From an uncultured Pelagibacteraceae bacterium (GTDB taxonomy: Bacteria; Pseudomonadota; Alphaproteobacteria; Pelagibacterales; Pelagibacteraceae): a stretch of 64,000 bases of DNA. Positions 1 through 8,797 of the stretch are shown here, in pieces; position 1 is the stretch's first letter; every line of letters starts with the position of its first letter. Position numbers and translations under genes: made by a program. The notes under the pieces were generated by a model. It was not told the DNA's origin. It ran no database searches and saw nothing but the letters and a program-made list of their open reading frames with translations. Location: the NCBI GenBank assembly GCA_902604305.1, contig CACKXS010000004.1:1-64000 (forward strand), read 5' to 3'.

Positions 1-405
1 TTCCCAAATATATTCTCCGGTAAAACCATTTTTTATTGAAAAATAACCATAGACTGATTTATTAGTAGATATTATATCTAATTTATCACCATCATTAAGT
101 GTAAATGTTTGATAACAAACACCTTCATCAATTTTAGAATTTTTTCTAATAATGTTAAAAGTTACATTTCCAGTTATTGATCCAGTTACTTTTCCTGAAT
201 AAAGTTTCATTAATGGTCCTTGATAAGCAAATTCTAGGGATGGCTCATTTAATTTATTACCCAATAGTTTGTTGCTAATTAAATAGTTTCTTTTATCCAT
301 AGAGCCACTAAAAGGAATGCCTATATGGTATTGATTACTTCTGCCTAAATCTTGCAATGTAGAATGAATACCTGGTCTTATTATTTCAAAATATGCTTTA
401 CTCAT
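1..405 (-). CDS. pxpC: 5-oxoprolinase subunit C (KipA / biotin-dependent carboxyltransferase family), partial at window edge
   Basis: This gene is absent from the ORF track because it runs off the left edge. The reverse strand reads from an ATG at 405 with no stop to base 1, giving 135 residues beginning MSKAYFEIIRPG. The early stretch GIHSTLQDLGR is the signature N-terminus of the KipA / PxpC / allophanate-hydrolase-subunit-2 family, and the following FSGSMD fits it too. PxpC works with PxpA and PxpB to hydrolyse 5-oxoproline to glutamate using ATP. Its start overlaps the pxpB stop by 8 bp (ATGAGTAA), implying translational coupling. About 60 percent of a typical 310-330 residue protein should lie outside the window. 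Urea amidolyase-type proteins share this fold, but the pxpB and pxpA neighbours favour oxoprolinase. Confidence 0.85.
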   Translation of the reverse strand, partial: MSKAYFEIIRPGIHSTLQDLGRSNQYHIGIPFSGSMDKRNYLISNKLLGNKLNEPSLEFAYQGPLMKLYSGKVTGSITGNVTFNIIRKNSKIDEGVCYQTFTLNDGDKLDIISTNKSVYGYFSIKNGFTGEYIWE

Positions 406-1072
406 TAAATTCTAAATATTGATCTTTATTAATTTCATAAAAAATAACTCTATCCCCTGGATTAATTATTACTGGATTTTTTTCATTTGATTTATCAAAA
501 ATTTTTATTGGAGTATTTCCAATAATGTTCCATCCTCCTGGGCTTTCGAAAGTGTAAATATTGCAAAATTGCTCAGTAATTCCTACAGATCCTTTTGGAA
601 CTTTTACTCTTGGTGTTTCTAATCTATTTAGTCTTATATTTGAATTAATGTCCCCCAAGAAAGGCATTCCTGCAATAAAACCTGTCATATAGCAGAAATA
701 TTCTTTGTTAAGAAAATATTTAATAATTTGTTCCTTTTTAATTTTTAATTTTTCAGACAACCTATTTAAATCTAAGGAAAATTCATTATTTATACAAATA
801 GGTATTTTTACTATTTTTTTTTCTTTACTTTCTATTTTGTTTAATTCCAAACCGTTTATTTTTTCTTTTAAATCTTTAAATTTAACAATTGATAAGTCGT
901 ATGAAATAATTAATTTATTATATGAGGGTGTAATGTTTGTAATACCTTTTAAATTTAATTTTTGTAGATTTTTAAAATACTTAATAACATGTGAATTAGT
1001 TTCTTTGTTAATTTCATTGCCAAAATCACAATATAAGGCTGCGTCACCAAGATTTGATATATTTTTTAGCAT
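398..1072 (-). CDS. pxpB: 5-oxoprolinase subunit B (KipI family)
   Basis: This 224-residue protein matches the KipI / allophanate-hydrolase-subunit-1 family in length and motifs. It opens with a GDAALYCDFG segment, and the C-terminal half carries the conserved run GFIAGMPFLGDI, then PRVKVPKGSVGI and ESPGGWNIIGNTP. The last two are family hallmarks near the nucleotide/substrate site. The expected role is one half of the PxpBC ATP-dependent partner of PxpA in cytoplasmic 5-oxoproline cleavage. It is translated into pxpC (8 bp overlap) and is divergent from pxpA, with only 27 bp between the two start codons, so its promoter must overlap coding DNA. In Bacillus the homologues KipI/KipA affect a sporulation kinase; that role does not apply here. 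Confidence 0.9.
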   Translation of the reverse strand: MLKNISNLGDAALYCDFGNEINKETNSHVIKYFKNLQKLNLKGITNITPSYNKLIISYDLSIVKFKDLKEKINGLELNKIESKEKKIVKIPICINNEFSLDLNRLSEKLKIKKEQIIKYFLNKEYFCYMTGFIAGMPFLGDINSNIRLNRLETPRVKVPKGSVGITEQFCNIYTFESPGGWNIIGNTPIKIFDKSNEKNPVIINPGDRVIFYEINKDQYLEFNE

Positions 1073-1099
1073 GCCATGTTATAATTCATAATTATTAGT

Positions 1100-1873
1100 A
1101 TGGAAATTAATATAAATTGCGATTTAGGTGAAAAATCAAAACATCACTCAAATCATAATGATCCTAAATTATTAGATATTGTTAATTCGGCTAATGTTGC
1201 CTGTGGATATCATGCCGGTGACGATGAATCGATGAATCAAGTAGTAAAAATTTCAAAAAAAAATCAAGTTAGCATTGGAGCTCATCCTTCTTTTAATGAT
1301 CCTGAAAATTTTGGAAGAAAAAGAATGGATTTACCTCCATCAGAAATAAGAAAGTTAATAATTGATCAATATGCTATTTTACAAAATATAGCCTCTAATC
1401 ACGGAGAAAATGTTACTCATATTAAGCCTCATGGAGCTTTAAATAACATGGCCTGTGAAGATATTGCGCTAGCTACAACAATAGCTAAAGCAATATACGA
1501 GATAGATAAAAATTTGATTTATCTGGTTCCTACTGGCTCTAAAATGGAGTTGGCTGCAAAAAAATTAAATATGAATATAGCTTGTGAAATATTTGCAGAT
1601 AGAAACTATGAGGACGATGGCAATTTAGTTTCAAGATCTAAATCACATGCTCTGATTACCGATCCAGAAGAAGCAAAAAAACACGTGCTCTCTATGGTGA
1701 AAAATCAGGCTATAAATTGTCACAGTGGGAAACAAATACCTTGTGAAATAGATTCTGTGTGTATACATGGAGATAACGAAAGTTCACTAGCGACAGCAAA
1801 ATCTATAAAAGAAAACTTGATAGAAAATGGACTTAAATTAAAACCTTTAAACACAATGAAAAAATTTGCTTAG
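1100..1873 (+). CDS. pxpA: 5-oxoprolinase subunit A (LamB/YcsF family)
   Basis: This is a 257-residue LamB/YcsF-family protein of normal length. The N-terminus reads INCDLGE, followed by ANVACGYHAGDD, the conserved metal and substrate pocket of the family. Later come GAHPSFNDPENFGRK, HIKPHGALNN, an EIFADRNYEDDG stretch and CIHGDN, all family hallmarks. PxpA supplies the catalytic subunit that opens the lactam ring of 5-oxoproline (pyroglutamate), a spontaneous damage product of glutamine and glutamate, returning glutamate to metabolism. It faces away from pxpB/pxpC rather than sitting in one operon with them. A TPR protein gene begins 3 bases after its stop. Confidence 0.92.
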   Translation: MEININCDLGEKSKHHSNHNDPKLLDIVNSANVACGYHAGDDESMNQVVKISKKNQVSIGAHPSFNDPENFGRKRMDLPPSEIRKLIIDQYAILQNIASNHGENVTHIKPHGALNNMACEDIALATTIAKAIYEIDKNLIYLVPTGSKMELAAKKLNMNIACEIFADRNYEDDGNLVSRSKSHALITDPEEAKKHVLSMVKNQAINCHSGKQIPCEIDSVCIHGDNESSLATAKSIKENLIENGLKLKPLNTMKKFA

Positions 1874-1876
1874 ATT

Positions 1877-2362
1877 ATGAAAAAAATTTTCTTTATATTA
1901 TTTATCATTTTTTCACTAGCTAACAGTTCGTATGCTGCGGGTTCTTCTTCAAATACAAAAACTAATACATCTAATTATGATAAAGCTGTAAAATTAATTA
2001 AGTTTGCAAAAAAATATGAAAAAAAGGGTAAAGTTGATAAAGCAAATAAAAGATATGAAAAAGCTCTCGAATTATTATTAAAATCTAATAAAAAAAAACC
2101 AAATAATGCTGACATTTTAAATTACTTGGGATTTACGACCAGAAAACTTGGAGATTTTAAAAAAGGTGAAAAGTATTATCTTGAAGGTTTGGCCATCGAA
2201 CCAGGTCACATAGGTATTAATGAATATTTAGGCGAGTTGTATGTTGCTACTAATAGAGTGGGCCTTGCAAAAGAAAGGTTGGCAATCTTAAAAGACTGTA
2301 ATTGCGAAGAATATAAAGAGTTGAAAGAAATTATTGATGGTACAAAAAAATCTAAATATTAA
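1877..2362 (+). CDS. Secreted or periplasmic TPR-repeat protein
   Basis: This 161-residue protein begins with a typical signal peptide: a lysine-rich start, a hydrophobic core (FFILFIIFSLANS) and a likely cleavage after SYA. The mature part has tetratricopeptide-like helices, visible as ANKRYEKALELLLKSNKKKPNNADILNYLGFTTRKLG and then KYYLEGLAIEPGHIGINEYLGELYV. The end is lysine-rich with two cysteines (DCNCEEY). TPRs act as protein-binding scaffolds, so a periplasmic adaptor role is inferred; the partner is unknown. It starts 3 bases after pxpA and is probably cotranscribed with it, but nothing links it functionally to oxoproline metabolism. Confidence 0.8.
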   Translation: MKKIFFILFIIFSLANSSYAAGSSSNTKTNTSNYDKAVKLIKFAKKYEKKGKVDKANKRYEKALELLLKSNKKKPNNADILNYLGFTTRKLGDFKKGEKYYLEGLAIEPGHIGINEYLGELYVATNRVGLAKERLAILKDCNCEEYKELKEIIDGTKKSKY

Positions 2363-2379
2363 TTAATAGATGAATTTTC

Positions 2380-2757
2380 ATGCATATTGTTGAAGCTTTT
2401 GGAAGAATTTTTATTTCCTCACTTTTTATCTTTGAAGCATTTAAAAAATTCTCGTTAAAAGAGGAGACTATTTTTTATATGGTGGATTATGGTGTTCCTG
2501 AAATCTTATTTTATCCAGCTTTACTATTTGAAATGATTTTTCCAATCCTGCTAATTATAGGCTATAAAACTAAAATTTCTGCATTTGCTATGTTTATATT
2601 TACTATTGTCATTACAATAATCTTTCATAGTGACTTTGGTGATCAAATGCAACTAATGGCATTTTTAAAAAACCTAGCAATAGCTGGGGGATTTTTAATA
2701 ATATCTGCTAATGAACCCAAAGTTTGTACTTTGGATTACTATTTAAAAAATAAATAG
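2380..2757 (+). CDS. DoxX-like family membrane protein
   Basis: This 125-residue inner-membrane protein has about four hydrophobic segments. The N-terminus (GRIFISSLFIFEAFKKF) and the FPILLIIGYKTKISAFAMFIFTIV segment match the DoxX family pattern, and the protein ends with a short charged tail. DoxX proteins are small four-helix membrane proteins, some linked to quinone- or thiol-related redox chemistry, but the substrate here cannot be read from sequence. It follows the TPR gene by 17 bases on the same strand and precedes the TerC-like gene, so the run 1100-3408 may be one transcript. Confidence 0.75.
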   Translation: MHIVEAFGRIFISSLFIFEAFKKFSLKEETIFYMVDYGVPEILFYPALLFEMIFPILLIIGYKTKISAFAMFIFTIVITIIFHSDFGDQMQLMAFLKNLAIAGGFLIISANEPKVCTLDYYLKNK

Positions 2758-2796
2758 ATTTGAATTATTTAAATTTTTTAATATTATAATTATAAA

Positions 2797-3408
2797 TTGA
2801 TTGAACAAGCAATAATATTAACCCAAATAATATTTATAGATATAATTTTAGCAGCTGATAATGCTATAATTATTGGTTTAATTGCAGCAAACTTTGTTCC
2901 AAAAAATCGGAAAAAAATAATATATTGGGGTGTAGCAGGAGCTCTGATATTTAAAATCATATTTGCATTATTTGCTACATATTTATTTAAATTTTATTTT
3001 ATAAAAATTCTTGGAGGTTTACTTTTAATATGGATAGTGAATGATCTTAGAAAAGATTTGTTTGAAATAAAAAAAATTAAATCTCCAACGAAGAAATCTA
3101 AGGAACCTTCTTTTATTCAAAGTGTTTATAAAGTTTTGCTTGCTGATATAACTATTAGTTTTGATAACGTAATAGGGGTTGTGGGCGCAGCGAAGGGATA
3201 TTTTGAATTTATGATATTTGGCCTTGTTTTATCTGTTGTGTTAACTGGTGCATTGGCAACATATCTGGCAAATTATATACAAAAACATATTTGGATAGCC
3301 TATATTGGTCTCGGCTTTATTTTGTTAATTGCAATACAATTAATAATTGGTGGTCTTGCTGATTTTGGAATACTAGAAATAAATAAAAATTTTTTAAAAT
3401 ACTTTTAA
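2797..3408 (+). CDS. TerC/YjbE-family integral membrane protein
   Basis: This 203-residue polytopic protein starts at TTG; no in-frame ATG would preserve the first helix. It carries the TerC family hallmarks: an acidic intramembrane motif IDIILAADNAIIIGL in helix 1 and a matching repeat ADITISFDNVIGVVG in the second half, which suggests an inverted-repeat transporter fold. About seven membrane segments are visible. TerC-family proteins are implicated in metal handling, notably manganese efflux or metalation of exported proteins; that role is inferred. Its last four bases (TTAA) are shared with the panB stop on the opposite strand, so no intergenic terminator is possible here. Confidence 0.82.
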   Translation: MIEQAIILTQIIFIDIILAADNAIIIGLIAANFVPKNRKKIIYWGVAGALIFKIIFALFATYLFKFYFIKILGGLLLIWIVNDLRKDLFEIKKIKSPTKKSKEPSFIQSVYKVLLADITISFDNVIGVVGAAKGYFEFMIFGLVLSVVLTGALATYLANYIQKHIWIAYIGLGFILLIAIQLIIGGLADFGILEINKNFLKYF

Positions 3409-4181
3409 TAAGAATGTTTTTTTCTAGGATATTTTTTATTTAATACGTCTTTTCGAAATCTCTTAACAGCTAGTTGAATATTTTTCCTAATATTCCCAAA
3501 TTTTTTAACAAACTTTATTTTAGTCTCATTTAATCCAATTAAATCATCTAAAACTAAAACCTGTCCATCGCAATGAAATGATGAGCCGATACCAATAGTT
3601 GGAATTTTCAATATATTTGTAATTTGCTTTGAAAGTGTTTTTTCTACACATTCTAAAACAATAGAAAATACTCCAATATTTTGTAACATCTTAGCATCAC
3701 CTAAAATTTTTTTTTTCTGTCTAGGATTTTTGCCTTTGGATTTAAATTTTCCTTTTTCGCTTTGAGGTAAAATTCCTAGATGTCCCATAACAGGAATTTT
3801 ATTCTTTACCAAATGCTCTATAATTCTTGAAATTGAAGAACCTCCTTCAAGTTTAACACCATCACATTTAGTTTTTTTCATAATTATTTTTGCATTTTTT
3901 AGAGCTATTCTTTTATTTGTGTATGTTCTGTATGGCATATCAACAATCATTAAACTATTTTTGATTCCCAATCTGGCACTTTTGGCATGATCTATCATCT
4001 TATTTAAAGTTACTTTTCTTGTAGAGTTATAATTATAAAGAACTGAACCTAAAGAATCGCCTACCAATATAATATCTGAATATGGATCAATGGCTTCAGC
4101 AAAATTTTTAGAATATGCTGTTAAACATATAATCTTAGATTTATTTTTTTTATTTAATATTTTTTTTATTTTAGAAATCAT
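3405..4181 (-). CDS. panB: 3-methyl-2-oxobutanoate hydroxymethyltransferase (ketopantoate synthesis)
   Basis: This 258-residue protein is the normal PanB size. It contains [26 protein letters not shown] near the N-terminus (magnesium-binding VGDSLG), then [18 protein letters not shown] and [18 protein letters not shown], all PanB signatures. It transfers a hydroxymethyl group from methylene-tetrahydrofolate to 2-oxoisovalerate, the first committed step to pantothenate and CoA. panC is not in the window. Its start overlaps the guaA stop by 4 bp, so it is the last gene of the guaB-TPR-guaA-panB run. The insert [16 protein letters not shown] is unusually lysine-rich, as is common in A+T-rich genomes. 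Confidence 0.93.
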   Translation of the reverse strand: MISKIKKILNKKNKSKIICLTAYSKNFAEAIDPYSDIILVGDSLGSVLYNYNSTRKVTLNKMIDHAKSARLGIKNSLMIVDMPYRTYTNKRIALKNAKIIMKKTKCDGVKLEGGSSISRIIEHLVKNKIPVMGHLGILPQSEKGKFKSKGKNPRQKKKILGDAKMLQNIGVFSIVLECVEKTLSKQITNILKIPTIGIGSSFHCDGQVLVLDDLIGLNETKIKFVKKFGNIRKNIQLAVKRFRKDVLNKKYPRKKHSY

Positions 4182-5752
4182 TCTAGTTCAATAGTACTTG
4201 GTGGTTTTGATGTTACGTCGTAAACCACTCTATTTATACCCTGTATATTATTGATTATTTTGTTTGTTACTGTTTGCATAAATTTTTTATTAAAATTATA
4301 AAAATCAGCAGTCATACCATCTTCTGATGTAATTGCTCTAAGCAAACATATATATTCGTAAGTTCTGTTATCTCCCATTACTCCAACAGTTTTAACTGGC
4401 AATAAAGCTGCATAGGCTTGCCAAATTTTGTTATATAAATTATGTTTTTTTAATTCTTCAATATAAATAAAATCAGCTTCCTGAAGAATTTTTATTTTTT
4501 TATTTGTAATAACACCTGGAATTCTTATGGCAAGTCCAGGTCCAGGAAATGGGTGTCTTAAAACAATTTCTTTTTTTAACTTTAACTCTAAGCCTAATTT
4601 TCTAACTTCATCTTTAAATAAATATTTCAATGGCTCTACTAGTTTAAGTTTCATTTTTTTTGGTAAACCTCCAACATTATGGTGCGATTTTATTTTTGAT
4701 GTTTGACTACCAGTTACAGATTTACTCTCAATTAAGTCAGGATAAAGAGTTCCTTGAGCTAAAAATTTTATATTTTTTATTTTTTTTGCATATTTTTCAA
4801 AAATTTGAACAAATAAATTTCCAATAATTTTTCTTTTTCTTTCAGGGTCTGAGATATTTTTAAGCTTTTTTAAAAATATTTTTTTAGCATCTACGTAGAT
4901 TAGATTAATTTTAAATCTTTTTTTAAACGTATTAATAACTTGTTTTTCTTCTCTTTTTCTTAGCAATCCTGTGTTTACAAATAAACATACTAAATTTTTT
5001 CCTATTGCTTCTTTCAAAAGCTTTGCGACAACGCTGCTATCAACTCCTCCTGATAAAGCACAAATTACTTTAGATTTTTTAACTTCTTCTTTAACATGAT
5101 AAATTAGTTTTGATTTTAATTTTTTAGGTGACCAATTTTTTTTAGATTTACAAATAGAAAAAATAAAATTTCTTAATATTTTTTTACCATTTTTTGTATG
5201 TGTTACTTCGGGATGGAATTGCATTCCAAATATATTTTTTTTTGGATTTTCAATCATTGAAAATTTTGAATTTTTGCTTGAAGCAATAACTACAAAATTT
5301 TTTGGAAGTTTTGATACTTCGTCAGAATGACTCATCCATACGTCACAAAAACCTTTTTTATCGAAAAAATCTCTAGTTAATACACTTTTGTTTTTCTTTT
5401 TAATTTTAGCTAAACCAAACTCTCTTGATTTAGATTTTTTTACTTTTCCACCTAACTCTTTAGATAATATTTGATGTCCAAAACATATTCCTAAAATAGG
5501 AATCCCTAAATTTAAAATTCTTTTATCAAATTTTATTTTATTTGATTGATAAACATTTAGTGGACCTCCTGATAAAATCAATCCACGTACATGTTTGCTT
5601 GATATGTTACTTAATTTAACTCTTTTATGACTAATTATTTCTGAATAAACACCAAGCTCTCTAATTCTTCTCGCAATTAGTTGTGTGAATTGTGATCCGT
5701 AATCTATGATTAAAATCTTTGTAAGATTTTTATCAAGATTAATTTTTAGCAT
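4178..5752 (-). CDS. guaA: GMP synthase (glutamine-hydrolysing)
   Basis: This 524-residue enzyme has the full two-domain GMP synthetase layout. The class I glutamine amidotransferase domain comes first, with nucleophile Cys90 in GICFGHQ and the His/Glu pair in QFHPEVTHT. The ATP-pyrophosphatase domain follows with the P-loop SGGVDSS, and the dimerisation/XMP domain is at the end ([25 protein letters not shown]-like terminus). It converts XMP to GMP and sits directly downstream of guaB, which makes XMP, with a small TPR gene between them. Its 5' end overlaps that TPR gene by 14 bp and its 3' end overlaps panB by 4 bp. Confidence 0.97.
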   Translation of the reverse strand: MLKINLDKNLTKILIIDYGSQFTQLIARRIRELGVYSEIISHKRVKLSNISSKHVRGLILSGGPLNVYQSNKIKFDKRILNLGIPILGICFGHQILSKELGGKVKKSKSREFGLAKIKKKNKSVLTRDFFDKKGFCDVWMSHSDEVSKLPKNFVVIASSKNSKFSMIENPKKNIFGMQFHPEVTHTKNGKKILRNFIFSICKSKKNWSPKKLKSKLIYHVKEEVKKSKVICALSGGVDSSVVAKLLKEAIGKNLVCLFVNTGLLRKREEKQVINTFKKRFKINLIYVDAKKIFLKKLKNISDPERKRKIIGNLFVQIFEKYAKKIKNIKFLAQGTLYPDLIESKSVTGSQTSKIKSHHNVGGLPKKMKLKLVEPLKYLFKDEVRKLGLELKLKKEIVLRHPFPGPGLAIRIPGVITNKKIKILQEADFIYIEELKKHNLYNKIWQAYAALLPVKTVGVMGDNRTYEYICLLRAITSEDGMTADFYNFNKKFMQTVTNKIINNIQGINRVVYDVTSKPPSTIELE

Positions 5753-6164
5753 TAATATTACTCAATCTTTCATCGATTGACTCGATCTTTGAGCATAGTG
5801 AGTTGCAAATAATTTTAAATTTTTCTCTAAGCTCTTCTGCTTTGCTGATATCAGATTTTTCTAATTTAATATCAATCAACATAAACATTGCTTCTTCATT
5901 ATTTGGTTCTAATAAAAGTGTAGTATTTATATTTTTTTCCTCTTCAAATTCATTTTCCTCTTTTTCAAATATTTTTGCTAAAAATAAATATGATTTAGAA
6001 TCTTTAGGGTTAAAAACTATATTTCTTTGAAAAAGAAATTTTGATTCTTCTATCTTGCCTTGATCAAATAAGATTTTTGCTTCTTGAAAAAAATTTTCTT
6101 TAGCAAAAACATTAATTGTTAATGAAATAAAAATTATTAAAAAATATTTTATTATTTTCTGCAT
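5739..6164 (-). CDS. Small exported TPR-like protein between guaB and guaA
   Basis: This 141-residue protein has an N-terminal hydrophobic signal ([15 protein letters not shown]) with likely cleavage after VFA. The rest is helical with tetratricopeptide character: [45 protein letters not shown], followed by a further repeat containing [23 protein letters not shown]. No catalytic motif is visible. It is nested in the purine operon, starting 5 bases after guaB and overlapping guaA by 14 bp, so expression is coupled to GMP synthesis. The predicted export argues against a direct role in that pathway. Function unknown. Confidence 0.78.
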   Translation of the reverse strand: MQKIIKYFLIIFISLTINVFAKENFFQEAKILFDQGKIEESKFLFQRNIVFNPKDSKSYLFLAKIFEKEENEFEEEKNINTTLLLEPNNEEAMFMLIDIKLEKSDISKAEELREKFKIICNSLCSKIESIDERLSNINAKN

Positions 6165-6169
6165 ATATT

Positions 6170-7234
6170 TTATTTTAAAACTTGGTCTATATTATGTACC
6201 ATACTTTCATAAAAACCAGCTTTAGTTATTTTAACAAAACTAGGTTTGTTTCTTAAATCTTTTATATTTTTTGATCCCAAGTATCCCATTGACGATTTTA
6301 ACCCTCCTATTAATTGATAAATAATTTTTTTAATTGATCCTTTATATTTCACCAAACCTTCAACGCCTTCGGGAACATATTTGGAAGGATCTTTTTGTTT
6401 TTTTTGAAAATATCTATCCGCAGAACCTTTGTTCATAGCACCTATTGAACCCATTCCTCTAAAACTTTTAAAATATTTCCCATTTTTTTTTATTTTTTTT
6501 CCAGGAGACTCGCTTGATCCAGCAAATAATGATCCTATCATTACAGCATCAGCTCCTGCCGCTAATGCTTTTGATATATCACCTGAAAATTTAATTCCAC
6601 CATCAGCAATAAGTTTAATATTCTTTTTACCTAAACCCCGTCTTGCATCTAAAATTGCGCTCAATTGTGGAACTCCAATTCCAGCTACAAGTCTAGTTGT
6701 ACAAATTGAACCTGGACCGATACCAACTTTAATTGCATCAACACCTAATTTAGATAAAAATTTAGCAGCCTCTGCTGTTGCAATATTTCCTGCACATAAG
6801 GTAGTTTTTTTTGATTTTAATATTTTGATTTTTTTTATTATTTCAGCTACTTTTTTTGTATGGCCGTGTGCTGTATCAACAACAATTAAATCAATTTTTT
6901 CATTAAGTAGAGCTTCTGCTCTTTTAATTTCAAATGGGCCAGCTCCAACAGCGGCACCGACTTTTAAATTTTTAGATTTGACTTTTTTAATTTCTAATAT
7001 TTGTTTTTTTATATCTAAATTTCTATGTATAACTCCTATTCCTCCTAACTTTGCAATTTCAATAGCCATACTTGACTCGGTTACCGTATCCATTGCTGAG
7101 GAAATTATGGGTATTTGAAGATTTAAATTATTTGATAGTTTTGTTTCTGTTCTGGTTTCTGATGGAAGAATTTCGGAGTATTTTGGTGTGAGCAAAACAT
7201 CGTCATATGTAAGAGCTTCTTTAATAGGACCCAT
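6170..7234 (-). CDS. guaB: IMP dehydrogenase lacking the CBS (Bateman) regulatory domain
   Basis: This is a 354-residue IMP dehydrogenase, well short of the usual 480-500. The catalytic barrel is intact: the N-terminal LTYDDVLLTP, substrate loop GIGPGSICTTR with catalytic Cys178, ADGGIKFSGD, and the mobile flap with an RGMGSIGAM stretch followed by RYFQ. The paired CBS domains normally inserted between strands 2 and 3 of the barrel are missing. The chain passes from GVIHRNLDIKKQI through KKVKSKN straight to LKVGAAVGAGP at about residues 68-100. The enzyme oxidises IMP to XMP for GuaA. Loss of the Bateman module should remove purine-nucleotide allostery; this is an inference. No frameshift remnant of CBS sequence is seen, so it looks like a clean domain deletion. 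Confidence 0.95.
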   Translation of the reverse strand: MGPIKEALTYDDVLLTPKYSEILPSETRTETKLSNNLNLQIPIISSAMDTVTESSMAIEIAKLGGIGVIHRNLDIKKQILEIKKVKSKNLKVGAAVGAGPFEIKRAEALLNEKIDLIVVDTAHGHTKKVAEIIKKIKILKSKKTTLCAGNIATAEAAKFLSKLGVDAIKVGIGPGSICTTRLVAGIGVPQLSAILDARRGLGKKNIKLIADGGIKFSGDISKALAAGADAVMIGSLFAGSSESPGKKIKKNGKYFKSFRGMGSIGAMNKGSADRYFQKKQKDPSKYVPEGVEGLVKYKGSIKKIIYQLIGGLKSSMGYLGSKNIKDLRNKPSFVKITKAGFYESMVHNIDQVLK

Positions 7235-7273
7235 AATATTGTATATATGATTCTTTATAAAAAAAAAGTGTAA

Positions 7274-7885
7274 CTAACGTAGCATGCTAGAAATTATGAA
7301 ACTTTCCTTAGACTCTTTTCTACTCGCGGGTGGTTTAAAAACTTTATTTTTTCTAAAAATTTTTTTGGATTCTTCTATTATTTCATTAAATGTAGATCCT
7401 ATAAATATTTTGGATACAAATACTCCATCTTTTTTTAATACTTCTTTGGAAAATCTCATAGCATCAAGGCATAACTCACTTGTTTGAATAGAATCTAAAT
7501 TTTTATTTCCTGTAGTATTTACTGCCATATCAGATAAAACTATATCTATCTTTTCTTTAAAAAAATTTAAAATTTTTTTTTTATAGATATCATCTGTAAA
7601 ATCACCCTCGATTTGATATGCATTCTTAATTTCGTCAAACTTTTTTAGATCAATCGATGCTAATTTGATATTTTTATAATTCTTTAATATATACTGGGAC
7701 CAACTCCCAGGAGCAGCACCTAGATCTAAAACGGAAGCACCACTATGAAATATTTTAAATTTTTGATTGATTTCTTCTAGCTTATAAACAGCTCTTGATC
7801 TATATCCTTCTATTTTAGATTTTCTAACGTAAATATCTTTTCTTTGTCTGTTGATCCAATTTTTAGAAATTTTATTTTTTTTCAA
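7274..7885 (-). CDS. rlmE: 23S rRNA (uridine-2'-O)-methyltransferase RlmE/FtsJ
   Basis: This 203-residue protein has the RrmJ/FtsJ fold. The N-terminus has RSRAVYKLEEINQKF, with the first catalytic lysine. The SAM-binding motif VLDLGAAPGSWSQYI follows, then EGDFTD, the catalytic Asp in VLSDMAVNTTG, and a late lysine in FVSKIF, giving the K-D-K-E methyltransferase tetrad. It methylates the 2'-O of U2552 of 23S rRNA in E. coli (family knowledge), a late large-subunit assembly step. It is directly abutted by the upstream glycosyltransferase gene with no gap and precedes guaB by 39 bases. Its usual FtsH partner is not adjacent here. Confidence 0.93.
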   Translation of the reverse strand: MKKNKISKNWINRQRKDIYVRKSKIEGYRSRAVYKLEEINQKFKIFHSGASVLDLGAAPGSWSQYILKNYKNIKLASIDLKKFDEIKNAYQIEGDFTDDIYKKKILNFFKEKIDIVLSDMAVNTTGNKNLDSIQTSELCLDAMRFSKEVLKKDGVFVSKIFIGSTFNEIIEESKKIFRKNKVFKPPASRKESKESFIISSMLR

Positions 7886-8797
7886 CTAATTATTATACCT
7901 TAAACTTTTTAAGATTATTCTGTTTTTTAGTGTTTGAATTTCAATTTCAACACTTTTGTCAATTCTCATATCTTTATTATTTTTCCATAAACCAGCGGCC
8001 AAATGCATAATTCCTATTTTATGATTTGGCAAATATGGCTCAACAAATGTTTTGTTGTGTTCGTCGAATTTTGGTAGCAGATTACTTGCTATCCAATTAC
8101 AATTTAAAGGAAGAAACTCTGTATCTACTTCATCAATATAAACGCTCATATTGATAGCTAAACCTTCTGATCCAAAAATTTTTCCAGAACTTAAAGTTAT
8201 TTTTAAATTTTCTTGCCAGCTTTTCCAGCAAGGGGAGTGTTCTTCTAACGAAAAAACTCCTATATTTATATGTGGTGCAAAAGCAAGTTTTCTCGCTTTA
8301 TCTATTCCAATATTTGAACTTACTGCATGTTTAAAATTTTGAGATTTAATTATTGCAAACTTGCCATATAACCATTTTACTTTTGACATTATCCTATAAC
8401 CGGGACCCATTGTTTGCGTTATACCCAATTTTCCACCTTCACATGCTTTAAAATATAATTCTACTGAAGACCAATCATTTACCCATGCATCACAATCGAT
8501 CCATAAATACTTTTTATAACCTGGAAAATATTTTGGTAAAAAGGCTCTTGATACTTGGCTTTTTAGCCATTCTTTTTCTCCAACTTTATAACCTGGTACT
8601 TCTATATCCCATTCTGCTTTTTTTATATCTTTTACTTTTGTTGATAGAATGTTTTTTTGTTCATTTGATAATCCCGCATCAAGTATACATATATCCACTT
8701 CTTTACTTTCAGAAAATTTTAAAATTGAATCTACTAGTTCATTTAATAGATTAAAATAATTTGAGTCTGCTAAAGAAACTATTGTATTATTTTTCAT
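7886..8797 (-). CDS. Putative GT-A fold glycosyltransferase (GT8-like)
   Basis: This 303-residue cytoplasmic protein has no membrane segment. It opens with NNTIVSLADSNYFNLLNELVDSI, a nucleotide-sugar-binding type strand-loop-helix, and has a DxD metal motif in KYLWIDCDAWVND at about residues 98-110. Further on are NIGVFSLEEHSP and a histidine late in the chain (IGIMHLAAGLWK), the layout of GT8-like retaining transferases. Donor and acceptor are not identifiable. It is sandwiched without gaps between pssA and rlmE, in a run that begins with psd, so a lipid-linked or surface-glycan acceptor is possible but not shown. It could be a more general nucleotide-diphospho-sugar transferase family member. 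Confidence 0.65.
   Translation of the reverse strand: MKNNTIVSLADSNYFNLLNELVDSILKFSESKEVDICILDAGLSNEQKNILSTKVKDIKKAEWDIEVPGYKVGEKEWLKSQVSRAFLPKYFPGYKKYLWIDCDAWVNDWSSVELYFKACEGGKLGITQTMGPGYRIMSKVKWLYGKFAIIKSQNFKHAVSSNIGIDKARKLAFAPHINIGVFSLEEHSPCWKSWQENLKITLSSGKIFGSEGLAINMSVYIDEVDTEFLPLNCNWIASNLLPKFDEHNKTFVEPYLPNHKIGIMHLAAGLWKNNKDMRIDKSVEIEIQTLKNRIILKSLRYNN

Noticed and set aside
6429-7118. A 229-residue antisense ORF opposite guaB, and other long antisense ORFs such as 705-1091 and 11956-12204.
   Set aside because: They are shadows of real genes on the other strand. They lack recognisable domains and their amino-acid content mirrors the codon usage of the true gene.
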